This document shows positions 1 to 12,148 of a stretch of DNA of 64,000 nt, piece after piece. The notes under the pieces were generated by a model. That model was given only the letters and a program-made list of their open reading frames with translations, was not told the origin of the DNA and searched no databases. The stretch lies in NCBI GenBank assembly GCA_037974965.1, contig JBBPFI010000012.1:496001-560000 (forward strand). The letters are read 5' to 3'. The stretch comes from Dacryopinax spathularia (Eukaryota > Basidiomycota > Dacrymycetes > Dacrymycetales > Dacrymycetaceae). Numbering within the stretch: the stretch's first letter is position 1; each line of letters opens with the position of its first letter. The translations under genes and the position numbers were made by a program.

Positions 1-843
1 TACTTCTTTTCAACAGCCTGAACGAGTTCCGGCAGCTTCTTCCGAATTAAGATGCTGCTCTCTGCTCGTGCACGGACGCCGCGGTCGTCGTAGTGCGTGT
101 TGGCGACGTGAAAAACGGCGCTGCCTTCCGGGTTTGAGTTGCTTGAGGAAGGGTGGGTCAGGTCAACGAGGGAGACGAGTGTGCACATCCTTGTTTGGGA
201 CTGTGGAAATGCATCGAGATGTCAGTCTCGAGGTAGCGGGGGAGGAAGGAAATTGCGTACTGCATCCCAACCTATGCTCCCCGGCTTGTCTGGCTTGTCC
301 GATAGCCAGAAGTAGTTGACTTCCAGCAGCTTGAACCGGTCCCTACACGAACGTTCCCCTCTTCAGCCATCGAGCTACCGACGTTGTGGTAGGCAAGACG
401 CACCTTCTCCAGAAAACAGGCACATACTCCCCCCTCTCCCCTCCATCGTCCCTCCCCACACCCCTACTATCATACACCCCACCAACAAGCGCTCTCATAT
501 CTTCCATCTGGTGCGCCAGCACCTCCTGCAGTCCAAACACGTCCGGAGAATGGTAGGTGATCGTATCTGCTACCCGGTACCGGCGCTCGGCCCAGCGTTT
601 CTCGCCCCATATGTCGTTGCCCTGAGAGGAGGGACGGGTTATGTTGATCGCGTCGGCGGGTGAAGTGGGGATTGGCGGTGAGGGGTTGGGGTCGTATCGA
701 CTGCCATTCGGATCAGCCCGTAGTCATACTGCGACAGAACAGGGAAGAAATGGACGGACGTACATGTTGAATGTTATCACCCGTAGACTGCTCCCTCCTG
801 AGCTGCACGGACCTTGAGCAGGCATAGGCTGCTGGCTCGTCAT
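1..843 (-). CDS. Endonuclease/exonuclease/phosphatase (EEP) family protein, 3' end outside the window
   Basis: Four exons can be joined in frame on the minus strand: 843-764, 700-404, 342-261 and 200 to beyond base 1. The start is the ATG at 843-841. The protein begins with a short Ser/Gly-rich leader, then shows the EEP opening motif TFNIRYDP split by intron 1. The catalytic-type segment VFGLQEV (with the metal-ligand Glu), the block SIGWDA and the block VANTHYDDRG follow in family order. These are hallmarks of Mg2+-dependent EEP phosphodiesterases (nucleases, phosphoinositide phosphatases and many uncharacterised fungal members). The C-terminal catalytic His lies off the left edge. No signal peptide is evident. 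The substrate cannot be told from this fragment. The fold call is firm; the function is not. Confidence 0.85.
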
Positions 844-1752
844 AGCTAAGTAAGCAGTAAAAGCGTACCGGAGGAGATTGACCATCCGCCCCCCTATAAC
901 CAAGCCAAGTCAGGGGTAGATAGCGCTAGCAGCTGTCAACCTTTCTCTGCTCAGTTTGGGTCGAGACTTGATGATGATGGTACGACGCGTTCTGACAATG
1001 AACTTCCACCCCGCACGTGTGATGACGCTCCCGGCTTGCATTGTCCGGTGATCCGGGACCCCTGCCGCTGTTTCCTCTCGCTTCCCCGCATCAGTCGCTT
1101 TCCACCATCATCAGCATCAGTAGGCCGAGGAAGCCGCTTCCCGCTCCCATGGACTCAGGCGCGGCCCGCTTATTGTCTGCCCTCACGCGGGCGTCGCACA
1201 CGCTGCACGCTGGCAGCGAATCGCACCTGATGCGTTGTTGTCTCGGCAGATGACCAACCTCCCCCCCTCCTCCACCAGTGCTTGGGTCAGCCCGTACTTG
1301 GAAAAGACCTTGCATTGAACACCTCCTGGAACGACTCTACAACAACCAGATGGACTTGATACGCCACATCTACCCCAAGGAAGTCGAGCAATTTTCTTGC
1401 AGAAGAGAAACGACAGACGAGAGAAAAAAACCGGAGAGCAGTGAAGACGGAGGACGTGGTCGCGTCGTCGTACGATAGTGGCCATTCGAAAACGGTGACA
1501 ACGCCAGCCGTAGTTGACAAAAGCTGGCGTGCGCGCCTCGTTCCACGAAGATTTTCCAGGATGAACCAGAAACAAAACCGAGGAGCAGGTGATAAGGCAG
1601 GAGAGAATTGCGATCAAGTCTAAAAGAGAGAAAGAGCGGCCAGGCCGGGAGAGGAGAACAGTCTTGTGGTGCGTGACAGTATTAGCTGGGGTATCGAAGG
1701 ATCTGATCAGACCATAGGAAGAGCCTGCCGTCTGTAGCGGACTCGACAGCGT
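844..1752. other. Intergenic: promoter side of the EEP gene and 3' side of the RRM gene
   Basis: About 0.9 kb between two genes that both run on the minus strand. Several short open frames overlap one another (for example 1278-1478 on the plus strand), but none has a recognisable motif or a convincing exon structure. No RNA gene or repeat was seen. Confidence 0.5.
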
Positions 1753-4700
1753 TCAACGAGCACCACCGTGGAAGTTCAGATACCCGGGGTGCATGACACT
1801 GCGCTGCGGGCTGAACTGGGGTGATAGGTTCGGAGGGTAGCCAAATCCGAGCACACCGGGCAGCATCCCGTACGCTGGAGGCGGTCCGCTCGGCATGCGC
1901 GACGGCGAGCTCTGGGTTGGCGAACCGAACGACCCGCTCGAGGCAAAGCTCTGGTTCGTGTTACTGCGCTCATGGTGCCCGAAGGGCTTCAGCCCGCCCA
2001 TAACGTTTGGATCCAAGAGGCCGCGATTTGGCACCATCGACTGAGGGGTTGGGGGAAGACCCATCCCCTGCGGGCCTGCTCCAGCCGCAGGCAGGAAGAT
2101 CCGGCGAGGGTCGACGAGATTCGGGTTTTCTGCCAAGTATCGGTTGAGGACGTGTTCGGGGTAGATGGGGATGAGTCCAGCGGAAGTCTGAACGAAGCTT
2201 GTCGGAATGAACGGGCCCGGACCGCTTGCAGGTATGTTGCTTGGCAAATTACGCAACAAAAACGCTTGCTCATTCCCTCTAGGCGGCGTTGCAGGATATG
2301 CTGCAGGATACGTCGAGAACCCCGGTTGAGGAGCATTAGGGCCCGCCATCCTGTTGATTGGTGAAAGATTCCCGCTCTGCATCCACGGCATGAACGATTG
2401 CGACTGCATCGTCTGCGGCACTACAGGACTCGGATGTCCAGCCGCGTGATGAGCTCCGTATGCTGGCGGCTGTGCATCTCTTGTAGGCGCGAACGATGTT
2501 ATCATCCCCGGATGAGGATACCAGCAACCTTCATACATGACACCCGGTTGAGCCATTGGGGAAGGTCGATATGGAAACGATGTCCATCCAGTCGGTCCAC
2601 GTGCGTTTGGCTGCACCTCCTCTTCAACTTCGACCACCATCGGTGGCTCTTCGTCTTCGGGCGGAGGGTTCGAAAGTGAGTTGAACTTCAGCGGGGGAGT
2701 CGCTGGGCGCTCTGGTGTGATCGCCTCAACCTCACCACCTTGGTCGACCGAAGCACTGTCCTGCAGCCTGTGTCTTTCCGTTCGCATGGTCGACGCCCCT
2801 ACATCGCTTCTTCTGGAGGGGGGCCTCGACGTTCTTCTCCCCAATCTGGAGGTGCGTTCCTCTTCCATAGCGATTGCAGGGAGAAGTGCCTGAGGTGATA
2901 CAGGTTGAAGACCTAACGAGTCAGCCGATGAGATGCTCCAATTCCCTACCTGGCTGAGCGATAACTCGGACACTGATCCATCAGGCGCCAGAATTGGCCT
3001 CGGTAATATGGAGCCTGCACGATCTTTTCGAGCTTGAGGTCGCTGCTTGGATTCGGCTTTCGAGTGTCTCGGGCGGACTTGCATCAAGGGGCCGTGGTTT
3101 CGCTTCCCGTCCTTATGCATGCTAGTCAGCGCTCGCCACATGCCAGACTTCGCGGACATACTTCACCGGCTATAGCTGCATGAACAGCTTCGGGCGTGGT
3201 AAACTTGATAAACGCGTAGCCTGCCTTGCCTGGCACTTATGCACCATCAACTCAGCAGGGCGGTTCCGGTCGGCTTGAAACCACTCACCAGGCGACTGCC
3301 GCCATTTGACCTCCTCAACTTCGCCATATTTTTGGAAGACTTCCTTCAGTCGGTTTTCCGTCCAGCAGTAGTGGAGCGGAAGATTCCCGACGAAAATGGA
3401 AAGGGGGTCGACTTCGGTGGTTGGCGTCGGGAAGGCACCTTTCGGCGATACGTCGGCTGTTTCCTTCGCCATGGCCCTTTCTGGATGGGCAGTCTTGTTG
3501 GACGCATCGTTTCCCGCTGAAATTTGGCCAGCATGCGTGCGTTCGGCCTTCTTCTTGGTTCCGAATGCAGAAGAGCGTTGACCCTGCAACTTGTCGACAC
3601 CCATCTTGGTATCGAGCTGGAGCGTGCCAAATCTCTCCGGTAGTCTGTGCTGGTGGGTGGGCGCCGTAGGTTCGACGGATGCTTCAGCGAGGGTTTCTTT
3701 AACTGGACCCTGTGATGCGGCCTCCTTCTTGTTGGCATCCTGATGCCGCTTCCTCGCTTGTGGCAGTCGAACCATGGGATTCTTGTATGAAGAGCCCTTC
3801 GCTGTGTGTGGATCGCCAGTCACGGATGATTGCACTTCCTCATTTGCGTTGGCAGGCGCAAGGTAGTCTTCCCGTCCGGCCTGCGCAGCCAGTGCAGTGA
3901 GCGCGATCTGCGGCACCGCGTTGCTGTCGGTCACGGGCGGCGCGATAAGGGCAACGGAGGGCGGAGTGGCAAGGCCCGCTGGCGGGGCCCGCTCACAATC
4001 GCCATCAGACGAAGCAGCGCGAGCCGGACGACCGCGAGAAGAAGAAGAGCCAGTGAGGCCAACGCGAATGCTAGCCAAGGGCGGGAAGTCATCCTCGTTG
4101 AGCTCAAATGGGTCCCCCTGTGGCCAGGGCTTGGCTTTCGTCGAAGCTTGCAGGTGGCCTCTCTGAGGCGAATGCCCGCCAGTGGTTGCCATCGAGTGTC
4201 CCCTAGATTTCCAGGAAGGGTATTTGACATGGTGCGTCCATACTACAGCTATGCCGTGTTCTTTCAAACGGACAAGCGTCTGATGTGACTGCTTTAGCTT
4301 CTTGCGACAATTGTGCAAGAACAGAGCGCACCTCGAAAGCAGATTCACAGTCGTTTCTATCCTGCCACCTCACCGACCACGTCCTCTCGTCATGCAAGGC
4401 AGGAGGAAGTCTCTCGTAGCACGATTCTATGGGTCCAAAGAACTTGGCCAGCTCTTCCATGAACTGGAAAATACCGTCAGTCGTGCAACCTGATGTATTC
4501 GCGAGTCGAACGCACATTCTCATCTGCCATGGAGGCTTCGAACTCAGGATTAAACAGGGCTTTCCGCACCCCAGCACTCGCTTCGACTAACACCGCACCA
4601 CCATCCTCCTCCCTCAGCGACTGAATGCGTACAGGCCTGACATATCTTGAGCAGACAACGCGACACACCATATGAGCGCTTACCTTCGACTATTGTGCAT

Positions 4701-5497
4701 GCGACCAATACTGATTTTCCCAATGTCCAGCAGCTCTCTCTTGATCGTTATGGTGAGGCTGCGGAATGCCTTTGCCTTCTCGATGTGCAGCAGGTTGCCA
4801 TGGTAGTAAAGAGGATTCTCTTGGATGCGCTCAAGGAATGTGGAAGCTTGTTGAGGTGCCTATGTGCGCCTCTGTGAGGCTTGGGGTGGAGTGCGATGAG
4901 AAATTGTGCTTACCCCAAGCTGCGCAAAGGCGCATATACCCCGCACATCTCTAATGATTCGAATGTTCACAACCTCAAGACCGACTCCCTGCTCCTCAAC
5001 GTCCTGGAGTTCTTCTTGGCTCGCTGCCATCGTGGCCGACGGATTCGGTATGCTGTATTCCTTGATGAGTGCCTCGAGGTCCTTCTTCATGACGGCATCG
5101 TCCACCGCAATGGGTAGCCTGGAAATGACTGTCAAAGCAAGCTATATGCGTCTGATCTGTAAACATACCCGGCTATGTATACGGACGCCTCGTGCCAGAC
5201 GTGATGACGGGAGCCCGTAAATCGCCTTGGTTGGTTGTACTGAGGTCCTACGTTGTCCAACGTGGAAGGCGCCTGGTTGTCCATGTTGGTGCTTGTGATG
5301 TTGTTGGACATGGTTGTACTGGTGCTTGTGGGTGCCGTCACAGGGTGGATGCGAGTGTTGATAGCAGAAGGAGAAGAGTCGACGGTTGAGACGATAGGCG
5401 AGGTTGCTGGACCAGACGATAGAGCAGGATTGGGAGAGGTGGAGTCTTGTTGTAGGACGTCGTAGCGCGTACCCCACCTACGCGCCTGTACGACCAT
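1753..5497 (-). CDS. Three-RRM RNA-binding protein, 1,129 residues
   Basis: Eight exons join with consistent phase: 5497-5169, 5118-4914, 4859-4684, 4636-4516, 4463-4332, 4288-3289, 3229-3162 and 3111-1753, giving 1,129 residues. RRM1 starts near residue 104 with RNP2-like SVYIAGLP, which is created by splicing exons 1 and 2. RRM2 lies around residues 235-345 and is degenerate (KFFGPIESCYERL, then SVRWQDRNDCESAF). RRM3, near residues 614-690, is canonical, with RNP2 IFVGNLP and RNP1 GYAFIKF, and is again joined across an intron. The long linker between RRM2 and RRM3 and the roughly 430-residue tail are rich in Pro, Ser, Gln and Gly and look disordered. A cytoplasmic or nuclear mRNA-binding regulator is likely. 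Three spaced RRMs with a Pro/Gln-rich tail resemble several fungal post-transcriptional regulators, but no ortholog is assigned. Confidence 0.85.
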
Positions 5498-6634
5498 GTG
5501 TTGATTTGATGTAGTTCAGGACTAGATGAGGAGAGGGATGGAGAGAGGAACGAGAAAGCGATGGGGGGAGTGGCGATATCTGGGACGAACAGCCTATAGA
5601 GGAGAGGGGACATCATGCCCTCGTGCCTCGGCGGTGCTCGGAGCCCGATGTCCTTGCCTGCTTCCTCCTGTCACAATTCTGGGGCGTGGGGGCAAGGCGC
5701 GTATCTCATCTCACAGATTTGTGGTTTGTGGCGAGAACGCCTCTAGCAGAGGCAGAAAGCAGTTGTAGGATCAATGTATGCACTACTCTAAACGCGTACT
5801 GTCTAACCATGTGCTACCTAGGAACCTGGTACGTCCTCCCAGAAGAACTGATTGCTTTCCCAACGTTGTGGTAAAGATGAGACTGTGATTGTACGTACAA
5901 TACCCTAGAACGGGGCTCGACTACTAGAGGAGTTCTTGTGTCGACGCGTTTTACCATACCAGACAGCATGGTGGACTGAATTGTGAGATCCTCGCAGCCA
6001 TCCTGATACATCGTATGCATGATACGAAGACGGACAGTGTTAGGGCAAGAGCTGAACGCACGCCGCGTTGAAGGTTTTGGACGGCTACTCGAGGCTATTT
6101 GGCATCCATCTTGAACATAGGAGTTTCACTGTGCGCCAATGTCTCGCAACGCATTAGGACGGTCATAACCGAAAGATGAACCTGCATGACATCAGCAGAG
6201 GACGCGTTCTGACGAGGATAGCACTCAACTTGTAGAAGGATGGATGCACCGTCACTGAGGTATCGAAGTGCCATCAATGCGCCACAAACCTTGTTCTGAT
6301 GATAAGATTGCCTTGCTGGTGGGGTGGTTGATCAAGACGACAACCAAAGCCTCACTGAGCGTTCGCACGAACGAGGTCCAGACCCATTGACGCCGCCCAA
6401 ACCGGGTGCATGTCGTCGAGGAGCATGGACGTGCAGGGATGCCTTGAAACGGCCGACTCGACGGGCAACAACTTGACGTGCCGCGGAGGAAATGTGCACG
6501 TGGTCGGACAGCGGCGATATTTAGTTCCGCTTGAGTTTTGTGCTGAGGATGGTCCCTTGCGGCCTGTTTGAGCGCTCAATCCGACATTTCCTACTCCTCT
6601 CGGTGCTTTCCTCGTCTTGCCCCCTTCCTTCGAC
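5498..6634. other. Divergent intergenic region, RRM gene / RPB6
   Basis: About 1.1 kb between divergent genes. A purine-rich stretch at about 5525-5580 is pyrimidine-rich on the transcribed strand of the RRM gene, directly upstream of its start, as is common in fungal core promoters. An open frame on the minus strand at 6352-6777 has no recognisable motif and mostly overlaps RPB6 exons. No RNA gene was recognised. Confidence 0.5.
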
Positions 6635-7466
6635 ATGGTATTGCTTCTTGTTTTTGCCGAGAAGGACGCTGGCTGATGGAGTTGATGTAGAGTGATGACG
6701 AATACGGCGGTGGTTATGGTGGGGACGACGGTGGCGATGGCGGGTATGTGATACTCAATGTCAAGGCTGCCGTACATACTCTTATACTTGCTCTAGGCTC
6801 GGTGGCGAGGATGACTACTATGTACGGGCGTCCGCCTGTAGCAATGACGGAAGCTCATGACGACTGTCTTTAGGGAGATGACCCAGACCTCCTCCAAAAC
6901 ACGCTTCTGGACGAGGATCCTATCGCAGACCCGCTGAATCCCTCGGAGATCAACGGAGATGGCACTCTTGGTGACGGGATGGACCTGGGAGACGGGGAGG
7001 AGAAGCCGAAGGTGCGTGCGCTTCGCCAGTGTCGCCGACTTTGCGTAACATTGCATGCTAACGTTCTGTCCAGATCAATGGCGTTTCTTCCGGGGGCGTT
7101 GGTGGGCAACCACATGAGGATCGGCCAACTCATGTTGGAAGGACGGGCGCACGTATTGAGGAACATAAGGAGCCAAATAAGGAGAGGATTACAACGCCAT
7201 ACATGACAAAGTATGAGCGTGCCCGTATACTCGGGACTAGGGCGTTGCAGCTTAGGTACGCAGGCCGTCCGCTTCGAGGAAGATCGTCACTTACATCTAG
7301 TCTTAGCATGAACGCCCCGGCACTCGTCAACACAGAAGGCGAAACGGATCCTCTTCAGATTGCGACGAAGGAGCTGGCGGAGAAGAAGATTCCGCTGGTT
7401 ATCCGACGATACCTTCCCGACGGCAGCTTTGAGGATTGGAAGGTGACGGAGTTGGAGACATACTGA
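6635..7466 (+). CDS. RPB6: RNA polymerases I/II/III common subunit Rpb6 (RPABC2)
   Basis: Six exons, 6635-6637, 6691-6743, 6797-6821, 6874-7011, 7074-7255 and 7301-7466, encode 188 residues. The C-terminal half is unmistakable: [19 protein letters not shown], then MNAPALV, then [29 protein letters not shown] and FEDWKVTEL. This conserved fold clamps Rpb1 and is shared by all three nuclear polymerases. The N-terminus is acidic and Gly-rich ([11 protein letters not shown]), as in other Rpb6 proteins. Exon 1 is only the ATG: intron 1 (6638-6690) directly follows the start codon and lets the family-typical Met-Ser-Asp start form. Introns are 45-62 nt and several carry a CTAAC/CTRAY-like branch site, for example in the intron before 7074. 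The stop codon is 64 bp from the stop codon of the convergent myosin light chain gene. Confidence 0.96.
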
Positions 7467-7530
7467 TTCTCGAGCGTGATATGAGGTGACATGTAAAAGG
7501 GTACAAAGTGAGTACACAAGACTGAGGACG

Positions 7531-8226
7531 CTAGAAAGCCGTAGCTGATGCCGGATTTTGCTCAGGATCTGTGTTCACGCGGAGAACCTTGACCCATTCC
7601 CGATAGTTGAAGTTTCCTTGTCTGTCTGTAAACGGTCCTTTCAAGAGGCGATCAATCTGTAATCTACTGCATCAACGATCTCGAACCAACTTCGCCACGT
7701 AGAGCGGCGTACCTCGCGTTCATCCACCTTATCCCCGACACTGCCCAGCCACTTTCGAATCTCGCTGCCTTTCACCCACCCAGAATCGTTCTCGTCGAAC
7801 GACTCGAATGCCTCGATCAACTCCGCTTCCGGGTCCAGTTCCACCAATCGCTCTCCCATCATGGTTAGGAACATAGTGAAGTTTACGCCCTTGGTCGGAC
7901 CAGCCGCATTTTGTGAGGGAGGGCCACCGGGGCGAGCCGATAGTAGCGAGGAGATGAGCTGCTCTGTTGGCGGGATACCTGCGAGAAGGGTTAGACTTAA
8001 TGTACCATCGCCCCTATTTAGTCCACTTGCCTAATGAGCCTAGTATGCCTTTCAAGTCAGCCTCGTCCACAACCCCATCTCCATCCTGATCTATGAGCCC
8101 AAACGCTTCCTTGAACTGCTGGATTTGCGGCGGCGAGAACAAGGAGAACACGCCAGACGTCTCCCTATGTTTGCCTTTTGGTAGTTGTAAGGTGGAAGGG
8201 CGGCCATGAGAGAGTGCTGCTGCCAT
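7531..8226 (-). CDS. Myosin regulatory light chain (EF-hand protein)
   Basis: Three exons, 8226-8031, 7978-7713 and 7656-7531, encode 195 residues. The N-terminus holds RETSGVF directly before the first EF-hand, matching the phosphorylatable Thr-Ser of type II myosin regulatory light chains. EF-hand 1 has an intact calcium loop (DQDGDGVVDEAD). The middle block PTKGVNFTMFLTMMGERL matches the family, EF-hand 2 is degenerate (DENDSGWV), and the C-terminal EF-like block is QGNFNYREWVKVL. It should bind the IQ neck of a class II myosin and act at the cytokinetic ring. Intron 1 (8030-7979) is a GC-AG intron; no GT donor in the required phase exists nearby. The ATG at 8226 gives the expected length. 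An in-frame upstream ATG at 8361 is possible but would add an untypical leader. Confidence 0.9.
7979..8030 (-). other. GC-AG intron in the myosin light chain gene
   Basis: The reading frame requires a phase-1 junction, which only the donor G|GCAAGT provides. The intron is 52 nt long, has a TCTAAC branch-like motif and ends in CGCAG. Confidence 0.85.
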
Positions 8227-8437
8227 GTTGATTGCGTGCAGGCTGTAGACAAGCAGGAGAGTATTCAAGCTGTAGGTGGATGTGAACGGCGCGTCCCCCA
8301 ACAGCGCCCAGCAGCGCGACTCGCGCACCCGCAGGGCACGTGAAACTGCTTCCGCCTCCATTACCCTTACGACCACCAGCGCTCAGCGCCCAAATAAGTC
8401 GTCTGCCTCAGCAGGTGCAACCTGCTCAACAGCAATC
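8227..8437. promoter_or_regulatory. Compact divergent promoter, myosin light chain / TAF1
   Basis: Only 211 bp separate the chosen start of the light chain gene from the TAF1 start, so the two genes must share most of their promoter. No TATA box is obvious. Confidence 0.5.
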
Positions 8438-11400
8438 ATGGCTGAGGTATGATTTGTGCTCCGTCAGCTGAAGAAAGCTGCTAACGATATACACAGGATA
8501 AAGATGAAGCGAGCTTCTTCAGCTCGCTGGCTGGGTTCTCGCTCGGCTCGGTCCTGTCCGAACTGGATGTGCCGACGTCTGGGCTTTCTAATCAGCTCGG
8601 GCTGCAAGGGATGGGACTGCAGCTGGGAAAGGGCATCGCAGATGAAGAGCGGATAGGAATGGACACGGGCGAGGACTGGGAGGATGAAGTCGACCGGGAG
8701 CTGCAGGAGGAAGGAGCGATCGGTGCGGCTGGCACCCCTCAAGCCGGCGCGAGATCGGTTGATATGAAGCCGCTTATGCCGCTCGAGCAGATGGAGATGA
8801 TCGGGAGGAAAAGGGCAGGGGAACCAGAGAAGAGCGTCTATGAGCTATTCCCTAGCTTTCGACCGGATAGGGTGCTGCCATTCACCGAGATCTTCGCTAG
8901 TAAGCCGGTGAGGCCGCGACAATACCCAACACGGACTGCCACCAGTGCGTATCGAGTCATATTGGACGACGTGCGATTCTGACGCATATACGCAGTTGAG
9001 ATCATACCTGGTCCTCCATCACCACCTCCTGCCCCCGAGACTGCAGACGTGTCGAGACCCGGCCCTGGCCAACGCCATGCACTATCGGACGAACTGGCTG
9101 AGATCATTCAGCCCGTCCTGCCTCGCAAGCGAGCAGAATGGGAGACGGAGGGCTCTATCGACGATGCCTTGCGGCGAGCATTACTGGTTTGTGTACTGAC
9201 ATTACGCGGTCTGGGTCTTTGCTCAAGTGTCGTCCATCAGAAACGCCGAAAGATGGGCCAGGAGTTGTTCGATCTTGAGGTGGTGGAGGAAGCATTTGAT
9301 CCGGTGATGATAGCGCCATGGGAGAAAGATATCATCTGGACCCCGTATGCAGCCTATCATCACCTCTTGATAATATGGCTAATCTGTCTGCAGAGCATCG
9401 AAAGCTCCCAGGTCCCAGTCGAAAAGGCGAGAGGAAGTCAAGCCGCATCACGAGGAGTACAATGCCTGGTTGGACTCTGATGACTGGGCAAAATCGATCA
9501 TGTGGACTCCACAAACGATGTTCAAGCCCTTCTTGGAAGTCCCTCGACAAGCTGCGATAGAAGAGAAGGTCGAGCAGGCTAATGCTGCTGTTCAACAACC
9601 TCTCTCTCGAAGAGCACGGCTCCAGCAAGCCATTGCAAATCGCGCTGCTCAACAGGTCAAGGACAAGTTCAACCTGTCCAATGATCATTTGTACGAGACG
9701 CTGCACGGCAGAGGCGTCCAGCGAGGAGTACGGCAGACGTTCGGCAACCTCGAAGTTCAGCACGCATATCCTGCGCAGAAGCTACAACTCCCATTCGTAA
9801 GCATTTCTGTTTCAGTCGTGATCCCCTATGATTCTGACAGTCGTTCTAGTACAAAACACGTCTTGGCAAGACCGAGGCGCGCGCATGGCATCGGCCTGCC
9901 CTGCTCTTCCCTACAAACGTCGAAATCCACTTCTCTCGCCCACGAAAGCGCGATAAGGACAAGGCGAAGCGGAACAAGGGTGAAGGACAGGAACTGCGCA
10001 AGACTTCGGACCTTACTCTCAAAGACGGATCTAATTTCGTCTTGTTGGAATTCTCGGTAAGCAACAGCTCAGCCGGACTGACTTCTTTTATACTGACTTA
10101 TCCACAGGAAGAGCATCCGCCCATCATGTCCTCCATCGGCATGGGTGCCATTCTTGTGAACTACTACAGAAAACGAAGCGAAGGCGATGACCATGTCCCG
10201 AAGGCAGACATCGGTGTGCCTTTCGTGTTGGAACCCAAGGACGAATCACCTTTCCTCAAATTTGGTTCTGTCCAACCAGGGCAGATGATACCCACTTTGT
10301 ATAACAATCTTATTCGAGCGCCATTGTTTAGGCATAAGCCATATGCCACCGACTTCTTGGTCATTCGGTATGTTTTCCTCTTTGGAAGCAAGAAATGCAA
10401 TACTGATTGCCTGAGCAGGAGCACCCAAAACGGTGAATCGAAATACTACATCCGAGAGATCCGGAACCTCTTCGTCGTTGGTCAGACGTACCCCGTCGTT
10501 CCGGTCCCTGGACCCCATTCACGTGCCATCACCACCACCATAAAAAAGCGCCTTGAAGGCATCGTCTACCGTCTACTGAAGAAGAGCCACAAGGAACGAA
10601 TTAAGATCAGCCGGCTGATGAAGTACTTCCCGGACCAGAATGAGCTCCAGATGCGAGGACGACTGAAGGAGCTTATGGAGTACAACCGGCGAGGAGAGCA
10701 TCAGGGGTTCTGGCGGCTCAAGTCGAAGCATACGCTTTTACCTGACAATGAGATCATCGCCCTTGTCACACCGGAGAGTGTGGTGCTTTGCGAAGCCATG
10801 CAAGTCGGTCAACGGCATCTGCTGGATTCCGGTTATGGCAAAGCAGCGGACGAAGGAGGGGATGATGCCGAGCCAGCTGAAGGAGAAGATGGCGAAGGCA
10901 TGGGAATTGAGCAGCAGCTTGCTCCATGGATCGCCACCAAGAACTTCATCAACGCCACTCAGAACAAGGCGATGCTGAAGTTGCATGGAGAGGGTGACCC
11001 GACTGGGCGGGGCGAAGCTTTCAGCTTTGTCAGGGTCTCGATGAAGGAGATCTTCATCCGGGCAGGAGAGGACGCCCAGGAGAAGCTGGGTACGTACTTT
11101 GGCTTCATTTCATTTCATTATTAATGATCGTCCCACAGCCGAAGCCAATGCACGACCCAAGAATGCACATCGGTACAATGTACAGCAGCAGCAACAGATC
11201 TACCGATCAGAAATCGATCGAATTTGGAAAGCGCAATACGATTCTCTCAGCTCGAAGATTGAGCCCGAGCTGGATCCTGAGGAAGAAGAGCAGGCACAAC
11301 GAGGCGGTTCCCGCCAACCATCTGTCGGCTACTCGGCACCGAAGCAGATCACTTTCCGCGACGAGCGTCAATTCCCTGCTCATTCGGCCTTTTCGCCTCC

Positions 11401-12148
11401 ACGGCATTCTCCGCTTGCTCAACCGTCGTACATCCGCGGTGGGTCAGAGTACAGTCGCGGTTCTAGTGCGGATCTGGAGCGCGACATCGAGGATGAGATG
11501 ATGAGCCAATCTGGCGTAAACGCCAACCAACAGAACGCCAACCGGGTTCTTCGTATTCGCCGAATGCAGCCCGACGGCACCTGGAAGACCGAGATCGTTC
11601 GCGACCAGAACGTCATCAACGTGTATATCAAGACGAGACGGAATATCGAGGAGGAGAACATGATTGCGGACGTTGCGCTGCCAACTGGTGACGCAACGAC
11701 CGACAGCCGGATGCGCAAGCGGCTTGAGGCGGAGATTAACCGTATGAAGAGGAACCAGGAACGCCGACTAACGAGGAAGAACCAGTCACTTACAAAATCC
11801 GGAGGTCGGCCGATCGAGCTCGATCGACCCGGTAAGGGGGATACTTCGCGCCGGTGCGGCAATTGCGGCCAGATCGGACATATGAAGACGAACCGCAAGT
11901 GTCCGCGGTATGCCGAATTCAACCCTGTCCCTCCCACCGCCACGCCCATCGCAGCCTCCCCGCCTGGCGCGCACGCTGCCGGTTTTCCCTCTTTCCCCAC
12001 TCCTGGAGCGTTTCAAAGGCAACAAAGCGCGTTCGGGTTTCCGAATGTTAGCAGCCCACTCGCGACGAGCCCGCCACTTAGCGCGCCGCAACCGGATACG
12101 CCTGCGCCGGGTCCGCCGAAATTGAAGATTACGATCAAGAAGTCATAA
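8438..12148 (+). CDS. TAF1: TFIID subunit TAF1
   Basis: This is the largest subunit of TFIID, the scaffold that contacts TBP, TAF7 and promoter DNA in the nucleus. Exon 1 is 8438-8446 (Met-Ala-Glu) and exon 2 starts at 8497. About eight short introns interrupt the gene; the product is roughly 1,050-1,100 residues. The acidic N-terminus (DEASFFSSLAGFSLGSVLSE) is TAND-like. The middle contains DWAKSIMW and the DUF3591 core: LLEFSEEHPPIMSSIGMG, NYYRK, GQMIPTLYNNLIRAP and NLFVVGQTYPVVPVP, followed by a winged-helix-like stretch. Near the C-terminus is a CCHC zinc knuckle (CGNCGQIGHMKTNRKC). There is no bromodomain after it; a Pro/Ala-rich tail ends in Lys-Lys-Ser. Missing bromodomains are usual for fungal TAF1, where Bdf1-type proteins supply them. 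Confidence 0.95.

Noticed and set aside
6352-6777. 141-codon open frame on the minus strand overlapping the RPB6 5' end; its internal ATG shares the CATG at 6634-6637 with the RPB6 start.
   Set aside because: No recognisable motif and no splice support. The palindromic CATG explains the coincident ATG codons, and the RPB6 model is well supported.
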